Part shown: piece by piece, positions 20,258 through 33,036 of the stretch
Numbering within the stretch: position 1 is the stretch's first letter
How the letters are laid out: each line of letters begins with the position of its first letter
Origin: Diphasiastrum complanatum
Taxonomy: Eukaryota > Streptophyta > Lycopodiopsida > Lycopodiales > Lycopodiaceae
Assembly: GCA_029204225.1 (NCBI GenBank)
Contig: CM055112.1
Coordinates: 27,797,063-27,861,062 of the forward strand
DNA: 64,000 nt
Direction of reading: 5' to 3'
Position numbers and translations under genes: made by a program
Notes under the pieces: generated by a model
Told to the model about the DNA's origin: nothing
Seen by the model: the letters and a program-made list of their open reading frames with translations, nothing else
Database searches by the model: none

Positions 20258-22455
20258 CAACCTTTAATCCTTCAAGACGTGATGGACATAGTTCTTGGCC
20301 TTGAAGAAGAACCACAAGTTCTTCAAGAGGTTCAAAAATACAAAAAGAGAGCTAGGATGGCTCTCCACTACATTAAGATGAATGTCTCTAATGAGATATT
20401 GAGGGAGATAGGTACTTGTACAACAGCCAAAAAAGCTTGGGATTGTCTCAAGATTATCTATGAGGCTAAGAATACCTCTAGGCTTCTCACTCTTAGGAAT
20501 CAAATCTTTCAAAGTAGCCAAAAGAGTGATGAGAGTGCATCTAGTTATGTTTTGAGAGTAAAAGATATTCATAGAGAGCTTGCTTGTATCGGTGATTCCA
20601 TCAATCAAAATGAGCTAGTTCAAGTCATTCTCAATGGCTTGAGAAGTGAATTTGATAACCTTGTCCAATCCTATGCCATTAAGGAGGAGCTACCAAGTTT
20701 GGAGGCTCTCCAAAGTGTGCTAATTTCAGAAGAATCAAGACAAGAGTACAAGCTCTTGAGGATGGACAAGCTTTCTCTCACTCATAATGATGGCAAAGCT
20801 CTCTTTGCCAAGGATAAGCACAAAGGGAGGAGCAAGAACCAGCATCAACAATCCTCAAGCAAGGACAAAGTCAAATCCAAAGACAAAGATGAGGAGGAAA
20901 ATGATTCCTCTAATGCTTCATCATCCAAGCTCAAGAAGAAGAAGATCAAGTGCTTTTATTGTGGCAAGAAAGGTCATTATGCCACTAATTGCTTCAAAAA
21001 GAAGAATCAACTCAAGCAAGCCAATATTACCAATGAGAAGGAAGACACTATTGCAAGTGATGGAGAGGGATCTCTTATGGTCTCTAGTTTCTCATCTACT
21101 CCTTTCAAGAAGGACGACGTATGGTATATTGATAGTGGAGCCTCTTCACATATGTGTAGCTCCAAGGACTCTTTCTCTTCTATTGCACCTTATGATGGAG
21201 TCAAGAAATCAATATACACTGCAAATGATTTTGAATGTCCTATTGAAGGCATAGGGAACATTCTCTTGAAGCTTGCATCCTCTAAAGTTTTTTCTCTCTC
21301 TAGAGTTCTTTATGTACCTAAGCTTACCAAGAATCTTATTAGTGTTGGCCAATTGCTTGATAATGGCCTTGATGTAAAATTCAATGTTGATACTTGCACT
21401 ATTAAGAAGAATGATGAGATACTTGCATTAGGATCTAGATTTGGTGGCATCTATAAACTAGATCCAAATGAGTATGTGAATGCTTGTAATGTTGCTCTTG
21501 TGAACAAGCTCTCTATGGAGGAATTATGGCATAGGAGGTTGGGACATCCCAACTACAAATCCATGCTCTCTATGATCAAAGAAGCCAAAGCTATTGGCTT
21601 GCCAAAGTCACTCTCCAAGAAGATCAAGCCTTGTGAGGCTTGTGCTATTGCTAAATCTCACAAAAAGCCATTTACAAGATCTTCTATCAAAAGAAAGCAT
21701 CCTTTGGAGTTAATCCACTCGGATGTGCATTTCTCATCAACTACAAGCAAGGGAGGAGCCACTTGTTTTGTTACTTTCATTGATGATTACACAAGATTCA
21801 CTTGGATATATCTTCTTGCTTCAAAATCTATGGTGTTTGATCATTTCCTTATTTTCAAAGCTTATGTAGAGAAGCAATTCTCATTCAAGATTAAAGCTCT
21901 TAGAAATGATGGAGGTGGTGAATATATCTCCAATAAATTTCAAGATTTTTGTGAGCTTGAAGGCATTAAAAGAGAGTTTTCTTGTGCCTACTCTCCATCT
22001 CAAAATGGAGTGGCCGAGAGAAAGAATAGATCTCTATGTGAATGTGCAAAATCTATGAGAATTGAGGCATCTTTGCCCAAAGATTTTTGGGGAGAAGCCA
22101 TTAATTGTGCAAATTATCTTTGCAATATGCTCCCACATATAGCTCTTGGAGGAAAGTCACCATATGAAATCTTATTTTTGAAGAAGCCTAAGGTTGATCA
22201 CCTTAGAGTTTTTGGATGCTTATGCTTTGTGCATATTCCCTTGGAAACAAGGAAGAAGGAAGATCTTAGTGCATGCAAAGGGATCATGGTTGGATACTCA
22301 TCCACCAAGAAGGCCTATAGAGTCTTTATACTCTCTACTTCTCAAGTTATTGAAAGTAGAGATGTTGTCTTTCATGAAGATCAACACTCATCATTTGAAG
22401 AGGCCGAGATCAAGAAATCTATGGATGCATCATCAATTATTGATTTTGAAGACAA
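20258..22455 (+). pseudogene. Copia gag-protease-integrase, long open frame
   Basis: One frame of ~735 codons is open from 20279. Gag starts mid-domain (LILQDVMDIV). A basic Lys-rich linker leads to an intact zinc knuckle CFYCGKKGHYATNC (about residues 226-239), protease WYIDSGASSHM, the pre-integrase LWHRRLGHPN with CEAC, the integrase core with catalytic TFIDDYTRF, RNDGGGEY and QNGVAERKN, and the integrase C-terminus (HEDQHSSFEE). No 5' LTR, PBS or Gag start is attached. At about 22455 it joins reverse transcriptase sequence running in the opposite direction. Although the frame is intact, the element lacks everything needed for transposition. It is close in sequence to the copy at 57151. 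Confidence 0.85.
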
Positions 22456-22458
22456 TCT

Positions 22459-22650
22459 TAGAATTATCTTGGCCATCTTCCAATGATGGATCTTAGGATC
22501 TTGCATAAATTGACTCAATTTGTGCACACAGACACTAAGATCGGGCCTAGTAATGATAAGCCAAATCAAGGAGCCTACAAGACTCCTAAAAAGTGTGATG
22601 TCCTTAAAGGATCTTCCATCACCTTTATTAGGATCTTTTACAATTCGCAA
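22459..22650 (-). pseudogene. Copia reverse transcriptase C-terminal fragment, inverted
   Basis: The minus strand encodes VKDPNKGDGRSFKDI and then the block LIWLIITRPDLSVCVHKLSQ, the conserved end of the copia reverse transcriptase domain. It is homologous to 61300-61500. It points against the neighbouring integrase frame, so a rearrangement has joined two parts of a copia element head to head. Confidence 0.85.
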
Positions 22651-23083
22651 GCATACAACTGTGATTTTGGATCAACCAAGCAATCTCTTGACCAAACCAA
22701 ATGTGTCCACCCAGGTCTAGGTGCCCTACCTAACCCTCTTCAAAAGCTTATAGCTTTTGATTGGCTCAACCAAATGGAATGAAATGATTGCAACAGAAAC
22801 TAGACAAAAATAGCTTCAAAACAAGCTATCAAGCAAGATAAATGGATCAAACATGAGAGAGAACTTCCAAACTGAAATTGGATGTTCCTCACACGTGTCT
22901 GAGCACCTAATTCCGTACAGTACCAGGTTAGACCCAATCAATGTCCTTTTGATCTCTTTTGATCCAAGATTGAACAAGATAGCTAGGAAAATGGGCCTTG
23001 ACAACTTCTAGCTCAAGATTGACGAAATTTTTTCACTTAGATGGATCAAAATGCATGGTAACCTTAGGTAGGCTCTGATACCA
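22651..23083 (-). other. Copia leader with primer-binding site, minus strand
   Basis: TGGTATCAGAGCC (23071-23083, minus) abuts the LTR end. The following leader shares phrases with the leader of the copia element at 56395-57150. It runs directly into reverse transcriptase, so gag and most of pol are absent between them in this orientation. Confidence 0.75.
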
Positions 23084-23744
23084 TGTTGAATTTCACACAT
23101 GTGGACTGTCCACTACATGTACTTGTGATCTCCTAAGGTGTGTAGATGCACCAAGATCAAGACTAGATTGAGATTCAAGATCAATCTTAGATCCTATGGC
23201 AAAAACACACTACTACATGCATTCAATCACTTCCAACTCTCACTCACACGTATAGGAAGTATTCAAAAAATAATCTAAGTAAAAACAAGCTGCTCTCCTC
23301 GGGTAGAGAGAGAAAATGCATCATGAGCTCTCGGGTAGAGAGAGAAAGCTAGAAATCCAATAACTCACAAAATCCATGAAGTCACCAAATCAATTAGATT
23401 CAAAATGAGGAGTACAATGATACTAGTAGGTCCACGAGCTACCACTATGCTTAACTATGATTGGACCATATTTTGTCACCTCTTGATCCTATTGGATCAT
23501 TGATCCATGCACCTCTTAATTCTATTGGACTATATTCAAGCACACCTCAATTTCCTATTGGACCTCACAAGGTTCCACCTCTAAATCCTATTGGACCTCT
23601 TGGAATTCATCAAACAACAAACTTTACACTTGTCTACACTCTAATTGGCACGTGTTTAGCCTCTTACTCTATTTTGGCTCAATAGTGGCATTACAAGTGG
23701 AAATGCATAATTTGCCATCTATGCCAAATTTATTCCTATCAACA
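23084..23744 (-). repeat. Copia LTR, minus orientation (661 bp)
   Basis: Plus-strand limits are TGTTGAATTTC at 23084 and CCTATCAACA at 23744, so the minus strand reads TGTTGATAGG...ATTCAACA, followed by the PBS. It shares the end CACACGTGTGAATTCAACA-type sequence with LTRs at 55807 and 60139. TC-rich blocks with CTCTCGGGTAGAGAG occur inside. Confidence 0.8.
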
Positions 23745-26106
23745 TCCTACACCTAGATGCTTGATGTAAAAAACATAAGACCCCTATATCTAACATAGAT
23801 AATCTTTTTCAATTCTTCACAAGATGAAACGAACTACATCATATGGAAGTTCAAGATTCAAAATATTCTTCAAGATAAAAAAATATTGCGAGATCGTCAC
23901 AGGTGTCGAGATACATTCTACCATTGACAGAGAGTCGCGGGAGTATCAGAGACGTACAAGAAAAGCTCATCATATCATCAACTTATCAGTGAAAGATATG
24001 ATTATATCTCATATTAGAGATGTTGTTGGACACAAGGAGGCTTAGGATATATACTGAAAAACTTGTACGAAATAGTAAATCACAAATCATGTTCTTGACT
24101 AATAAGCTTCACACATTGAAGGTGGGTTTACGTGAATCAGTAACAAATTACTTTACTCGAGTGGAAGATCTGAGGAGCCAACTTATCACAGTTAAAGAAA
24201 GCATTCAAGATTCAGTTTTGGAATCCATTGTACCTAATAGTCTACCTTTGGCCTATCAGAATTTTGTAATGATGTTGTGATAAATTCAGAGAACAGACAT
24301 TTTTGGCAAAAAAACAAGAGCAAAGTTCCAAGAAGGGTAGCAAAGGAAAGATGAAGACTAAAAAACAGCAAGATATGAAGGAAAATCAATCAAATCCGTC
24401 AGAAGATGGGAAAAAAGTGGTTCAAAAAGGAAACTGTTTTATTTGAGATGGAAAATTTGCTGAAGAACAAGAAACTTATAATGCAGAATTGAGTGATGTA
24501 GATTTTAAAGACTATGAGTTGTTCTCGACATCGACATCTTCTGGTAATGCCTTCTCAAAGGAAATTTTTTTTTAGTTTATTGATTCAGAAGTTTCAAAGC
24601 ACATGACACCTAGGCGAGATTGGCTATCTAATTTTCAAAATTAGATGATGGGTCAAATGTAAAGTTGGGGGACAACTATACATATGATATAAAGGAAGTT
24701 GGAAAAGTACAAGTAGAACTACCTTCAGGGAAGACTGAAAATATAGAGGATGTGTTTTATGTACCAAGAATCAAGAAAAACTTGCTCTCAGTATCAGCTT
24801 TTGCAAAGCAACACATGATGCAGTTTGATGAACAGATGTCTCTCATCAAGAAGAATGAAGTAATAGCTAAGAGCATATTTGCAGAGCGGTTGTATAAACT
24901 TCAAGCTCAGGTGATGGATCATCATGCAAGTGTTGTAGATACTGAATCATTGAGTAAGTTATGGCACAAGAGGTATAAACATCTCAATTCCAAAAGTCTA
25001 CAAGTCTGAAGGAAATTTAACATGGTTATAGGTCTTCTGATCACAATGTTTGTGAAGGTTGTGTCTTAGACAAGCATCATATAAAGAAATTTTTGTCTAG
25101 TACACTCAGGACGAAAAATGTTCTAGAACTTGTTCATACAGATTTGTCTGGTCCTATGAAGACTCAATCTTATGGAGGAGCAAGTCTCTATATGGTGTTT
25201 GTAGATGACTATTCTAGAAAGACGTGGATATGTCTTCTGAAAAATAAAGGTGAAGCTTTTAAATATTTTACATGGTTTAAGATACAAGTGGAGAAAGGAA
25301 CATATAGACAATCGGAGGAAGCTTACATGGGTCGGAAGCCAGATGTAAGTCATTTGAAAGTGTTCGAAACTATTGCTTATTCTCACATACCTAAGGATTC
25401 TAGGAGCAAATTGGATTATAAGGCGACCAAGGGTTTATTTCTTAGTTATGATAATCAAGAGATTATCATAAGTTATATGACAAGGGTAACAAAATAATCA
25501 TAAATAGGGATGTAATCTTTGATGAGGAGGCAATTCATAAAGATGTAGAGATATATTTTGATAAAGATCAAGATGGTGAAACTTCTATATTATATGACGA
25601 GTTATTACAAAAACCTGAATCGATATATGTATCGCCTACACCAATTCAAGATCCTAAAGTGTCTTTGATTGAGATAGGAAAGAGGAAGGAAAGGTCAAGT
25701 ATATGGGATACTTATTCACCTCCTACTTCACCAAGCAAGAAGCATCCTACATCAGAAACTAGAAGATTGCCTAGATGGTACTATGAAACTATCAAGGATG
25801 GTGTTATTATGGAACAGGGAGAATCTAGTATACAAGAGACTAGGAGATCAACTAGACTTGAAAAGCAACATGAAGATCAAGAGTCGACAGGAGGATCGAT
25901 AGGAGGATCATCATAAAGATGGGGATGTACACTTTGCTTACATGGCTATAGTATTGGAAACCAAGGATCCATCTACTTTCAAGGAAAGTGGAGCCTACAG
26001 AAAAACTAGTTGCAGATATCTTTACCAAAGGTCTTGACAAAAAAAAAATCAGAAATTTAGAGAACTTATAAGAGTAATAGATAACAAAGTAAATATTAAG
26101 GAGAAG
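23745..26106 (+). pseudogene. Second copia lineage, internally deleted
   Basis: Gag (about 23824-24280) carries a UBN2-type retroelement Gag block (LTNKLHTLKVGLRESVTNYF). The zinc knuckle is lost and a short degenerate protease lies at 24585-24630. Then come LLSVSAFAKQ, pre-integrase LWHKRYKHLN (about 24960) and part of integrase (VFVDDYSRKTW). Integrase is internally deleted near 25295, reverse transcriptase is missing between about 25960 and 25990, and the RNase H end (VADIFTKGLD, about 26010-26040) is kept. Multiple stops. A purine tract near 26097-26106 precedes the 3' LTR. Confidence 0.8.
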
Positions 26107-26470
26107 TGTTAGGAATTGATGTCTATTTGACACCCCTCAATAATAGTTTGGCCATGTTTGTGTGCTATTTTTAAGGGCCATTCTATTTATAGTAAATTTG
26201 TTTTTTATACTTATGCATGTAAAAGACACATCAGAGGCGTGCAAACTTCTCAAGGGTCTACCTCCAACAGAAGATGGGTCTACATCCAGCAGAAGATGAG
26301 TCTACCTCCAGCAGGAGGAGGAAGAGCATGAGGAAGTCTAGGTCCATGGAGCGTCACCAACAGTCTTCTACCAGCAGCATAGGTGAAAGAGATGATCCAC
26401 ATCTGCGAGTAAGCTCCACGAATTTCTCTAGAAACGAGTTTCTCTAGACACGAATTTCTCTAGACGAATT
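26107..26470 (+). repeat. Copia 3' LTR start or fragment
   Basis: TGTTAGGAATTGATGTC follows the purine tract, as expected for a 3' LTR; the start resembles the LTR candidate at 44855 (TGTTAGGATTTG). The far end is not clear. Repeats of CAGAAGATG (26265-26310) and GAATTTCTCTAGACACGA (26430-26480) lie in it. Confidence 0.5.
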
Positions 26471-27436
26471 TCTCTAGACACGAATTGTTATTATTATTAT
26501 TATTGCTGGAATAAGTATTGTTGTTATTATGGGATTGATGCCTTCTAATATTCGATTGGAAGATGGCTAATCTGCTTGCACGGTTTAAACAAGGAGTAGT
26601 ATTATAAAGAGAATAGCGACTAAGAAGAAATGGCGTCATGCCCATGCTCATCTTAGAAATGCTTTTCACCTCCAATGGAAGCTGCCCTCGGTAATATTCA
26701 TACCCCGCTCTACACTTCTCATTTTCTGATCATCTTTTCACTGCATGGAAACATCTGATAATTATCGCTGCTTTCACAAATCTAAACCGAAAATGCATCA
26801 AAGAATCTGATAATAACTGCCGCTTTCACAAATCTGAACATAAAATGCATCAAAGCATCTAATGATTACTTATTACTGATACTTTGATGGATCTGAACTC
26901 CCGAAGACTTGAAAGTAGCTCCAACCATTATGTTCGGCAATGCACAACACATTTTTGCCCAAATGGAAATGGAAAAACAACTAGACCCTGTCCTGTTGAG
27001 GACCACTTGAAAGGTTCATCCGCCTACTTAGTACTAACTTTATTATTATATATTCACCAGTCGGAATTGTGGAGTCTTAGACATTATTATTCCGCTAGAG
27101 AAGACGATCCCTATACATAGTATGGTTGTTCTTTACCGCCTCGATATCGTCAGAATGTTGTAAGAATCTTGGACAATGATTGACAGGAACAGAGCCAATT
27201 GAAACTACGAAACTGGGATGATTGTCCTTACATACCTACTGATTGATAAGTGGTGATAAATTTCATGCATCTAATTCATTTCGAGATCCCGACCAGTTCA
27301 AAATTCACATGATGGATAAGGCGGCCATAATAATTATAACAAGATAAAATCTGAATTTTCAAGTTTCTTTACACAAAGGAATCGATCATTCAGTCAGCTA
27401 TTTCTTTTATCTGGAAACCTTAAAAACCCAAGCTAT
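26471..27436. other. Intergenic DNA with a short tandem duplication
   Basis: A short (ATT)n run lies near 26490. A ~66-bp unit containing GCTTTCACAAATCT and AAAATGCATCAAAG is present twice, with a third partial copy, at about 26750-26880. No protein recognised. Confidence 0.5.
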
Positions 27437-27475
27437 GAAAAAATCCTAAAAAAAATTCGTCAAATCCGCGCGCGT

Positions 27476-28990
<1,515 letters not shown>

Positions 28991-31900
28991 TAACCTCTTT
29001 CAAGGTTTTGGAAGCCCTTCCAGCTTTTCTGAGGAGATGGAGTTCCAAGTGCATGTCAAGCTGCAATCAAAAAGTACCAAACTGACAGTCAAGCATTGCA
29101 GTATATTGCTTTTGTTTATGCTTCAAAGAAGGAAACACTTCGAAATAAATTTTTTGAAGACGGTTATGCATTCCAGTTCTAGGTTACACCAATGTTTAAT
29201 GCTTAGAAACCCGTTCTGACCGTTTTTGGTCGGAATGCACTGTACATTCTGGAACGCACTGGGCCAGAATGTTTTTTTTTTACTCCAAAAAAAAAAATTG
29301 TGCATGAATATAAATTTTTGTCTTTGTTAAACGATTAAAAAAAAATATTTAGATTTTTCTGGCCACATTCGAGAACAGAATGTGTTTTGGATTAAAAACA
29401 TTCCAACCCAGGTAAATTGAAGAATGGTTTCTCACAAAAACATGTGGGTGAATTGGCGAACATAAATAGAGAGCAATTTTGAGGCCTTAGTTCATTCTTT
29501 GTTTGGAAACTGAAACATCCATCTCAGAAGATGGAAGGTAGAGGACTAGATTTTAAGCAGATATTCTTGAAAATGTGTAGGTTGGATTTGAGTATGCTTT
29601 GAAACAAGTTGCAGGGAGCAGGAGATTTTTTATGGGGAGGACTTTTGGCGAGCTTTTTGGAAACTGAAACTCTAACCAAATGCTCACAGGCGAGAGATTA
29701 TTGTATCCTACTAGTCTAAGTATATTTTACTTTATGGTAGATGGGTCTGTGGGAAAAGCATTTTTGGACCTCTATTAAATTGTGTCTTATTTGATGGGGA
29801 GGACTTTTGGTGAGCTTTTTGAGGCCAAACACAAAAGCTCACCACTAAATCAAATTGCAAGCTTGATAAAGCTGCCTATGGTTCTAGTCCTGCAAGATAC
29901 ATACTTCAATACATCTAGGATGTCTCAGATGCCTTGGAAAATCAATCACTAGAATAAGTGAGCTAGATCTTGTAGATGAAACAACTCACATTTTAAAATG
30001 TTGTTAATGTACTTGTGATTTTCATGAACATGTATTATAATGATTAAATTGCAAAATGTATCGACTTGTTGGAAAGACTAAATTATTACCAAGCTAGAGA
30101 AATGGTTGTTTTCCCTAACATTGTGACATCTATATATGACTAGATTTTGCTTGATACTCATATATAGATGTCACGATGTTTTACAACATGCTTCACTTGA
30201 CTTTTGGGAAATGCAATTTGCAATTGTTTTCAAAAGGCTAGCATTTGCTAAAGTAAATAATGGTCTTTGTTTCTCTATATGAAGCATTCAAACTTAGGTG
30301 AAACTACCCCATCCACTAACAGTCAGGTGACTTCCACCATTTTGTGAGGCCTTACATGTATTGGATGCATGCACATAATAGGGTGAAAGTTACCTATTTG
30401 TAGACTCATTTGTGCTTTTGACTCTTCACTAAGGCCTTTGTTGGCCCTGCCGTAGGCACGGGCTTATTGTTTTCATGTTTGGTTTTAGCCTGCTTGCGAT
30501 CTTTTCTTTTTCTTTTCTTTTTTTAAAAAATATTTTTTATATATTTTGAGGGGCCTTATGATTATTGCGACATCGACACGTATTAGTGTTCTTAGTTTTT
30601 AAAAACATTGTATTTTGAAGTTTTTAAAGCCTTCACGTTGTCGCAAATCAGTGTGGACGGAGACAATTTGAAGTTTTGTTATTTCTCTGTCACTTTCTTG
30701 GAGCTTCTCGCTGGCCTGCATGCAGGCGGGGGTGTGAATGTCTGGGTGCCACCTACGTCATCTGATCCTATTTCAATCGTAGTCTTCTCCAGGAATCGTA
30801 CGTAATTTACATCCTGTGATTTATAGAGAAGCGATTTTGAAAAGAGAGAGTGAATATCAGACTGATAGAAACTGAAAGCGCATAATTTTGAAAGGAAAAA
30901 CTGGGTATCAAATTCGTAGAAACAAACGGAAAGCAATATAGCACGCGGTTATGAAGTTTGCCAGGTTCAAATTTATGGCAAGATGCTCATAGTTTTGTGT
31001 ACGGTTTGTGGTGGTGTATAGATGATACAAACTTGTAATTGTTTTACCAAGAGCTTGTACCATTTCTGCAGTCAGGTCTCTTTTTTAAAGTACGAGCTGT
31101 ATTGTAATCATGAGTTTGTGTAAGAATTTGCTTCAAACTACAAGAAATACATTGAGTTGATTTCGTTGTCCGCCATCTACAGTCTAGAGTATGATGTTTC
31201 ATCTGGCATTTCGATTCTAGATTTGTGAGATATACTTTTTGAAGGACCAGAGGCTTACGTTGAAAGATAAGCCTGCCAAGTTATACTCTGACATAGTTGT
31301 TAAAAGGTTCTATTGAAAGTCCTCAGACACACCAAACATTTAAAAAGTTCTCTGAACTTTTTCTAAAGAGTCTGAGACTTTGTATGGCAGTTTACTAATA
31401 ATCTTATGAAGGAATTAAAATTCTGCAAATCATGCATTGAAGAGTATGGCCTTTGTGTTGGAATCCTTCACCTTTGTTGCTTCAGTGTCATCATAAAGAT
31501 GGAATCACAAATCTCTCGATTCCAACCATTTAACGTTACCTTTATCAATCCTAACTTTACCGTTATCATCCCTTTCAATAAAACAACGTTAAGTCCATTA
31601 AGGTGTTCCCAGAGTGATAAAGGACCTGCTGCAGGAGTCAAACTTCCTCGAAAAGTTTGAACTTCGACTAGTGTGAGATGGAATATCGAGTGTACCCTAT
31701 TAGTCCACCCACCTTCTAGATTACTCCCTAAATTACACTAACCTCTTATTTCGCAACACACCTTAATTGGGAATGAAAATTCAATATTACCACCAAAAGT
31801 TAAGATCATATGGTTACTATTCAATCTTAGGTTTTGTAACACTACAGCTAGTTGGCGAGGATAAAGTTCTGTTCCCGAACATGGAAGGAGTCATCCTATT

Positions 31901-32729
31901 TCCATCAACAACTCTTTTTTTCGATTTTCTATTTTTGATTTTGAAGACACTCCCACCCATCGCATATGTTGTCTTTAAATATTAAGAAAATACTTATAAC
32001 TTTTCGTTTCCACCTAAATGACGCCTTTGATATTCCGAATCGAGCCCGATTATTACGTCAATTATCTGCTTACCATCTACGTCGATCCAACTTCACATTT
32101 TGACTCTGAAATATATCTACCTAGTGTTCCCGATGGTCACAAACATCCTTGTTTCAATAATCTTCATGATAAGGACATTGATTCTGCAACAAGTATTGAA
32201 TATTCTATCTAGCGGAAGCCGAAGACGCGATCCCACGCTTTCTTTTATCACTAGAGCCGCTCCGAACCACTTCAACAGTAAAATGTGGCATTTATAAAGA
32301 AAAGACACACCGAGTTGGACTCCATAAGAGATGAGGCTGAATGTTCTAGCACAATGACCATATTGCATAGAATAGCATTAGTGATGAAAGTCGACTCTTC
32401 AACAAGGCAAGATTTTTGTTGCCGTATAAATAGAAAGGTAAATCTCCATAGGTTTCTAAAACTAAATTCAAGCTATTAATGCCACTTTGAGTGAAAAGGG
32501 TCTCCAGCAATCAGGGCCATGTCCAGCATATTCCAAAGCATTTCTTGCTGATGACAGGAAAAAATGTCAATAGGACTTATTGTTTGAACACATTAAAGCC
32601 TAGAGGTGATAAAACTCCAGCATGTTTTCATCTCTGTGCCAAAAGCAATAGAGCAGGGATCAATGAATACAGAGAATGTCAATATACTCTTCCAAAGTTC
32701 ACTGTCCATCTTCTTCCCCTTTTCAGCTA
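28991..32729. other. Intergenic DNA; no gene recognised
   Basis: Contains a partial duplication (GGGAGGACTTTTGG near 29635 and 29798), A/T homopolymers near 29270-29345, and a hairpin (separate entry). Short plus frames at 30608-30805 and 32018-32212 look faintly protein-like but I cannot assign them. Confidence 0.4.
30118..30179. repeat. Near-perfect hairpin
   Basis: GTGACATCTATATATGA (30123-30139) is the exact reverse complement of 30158-30174, with an 18-nt loop. With one mismatch the stem extends to about 22 bp. It may be a tiny MITE or an RNA hairpin; nothing shows expression. Confidence 0.7.
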
Positions 32730-32735
32730 TTTATT
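32730..32735 (-). terminator. Candidate poly(A) signal of glyoxalase I
   Basis: AATAAA on the minus strand lies about 300 bp after the glyoxalase stop codon, a plausible 3' UTR length. Confidence 0.4.
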
Positions 32736-33036
32736 GTACGAAATTAAGAAGGAATAAATTTGCACAGCTTCTTGTAATCCGATAAAGGATTCAAGCTTCA
32801 TAAGTTTGTAGTACATACTCATAGTTATTGTATACAAGTTAATGCTACAGCTCCATATTGACATGAAGATGAGCGCCCATACAACAGAGTGGCTGATTTG
32901 AGAGGCTGGACCTTAAAAGAGAGCACTGTTCCATCAGATCAGATTACAGCAGCACTGTGCCTAACTTCAGCAGGTGGTACAGAATGTAAAGGATTCAAAT
33001 CCTGAAGCCTTAAGGCTAAGTAAGGTACCAAAAATT

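Noticed and set aside
20787-21254. 155-aa plus-strand frame
   Set aside because: Shadow of the copia Gag-protease frame in another phase.
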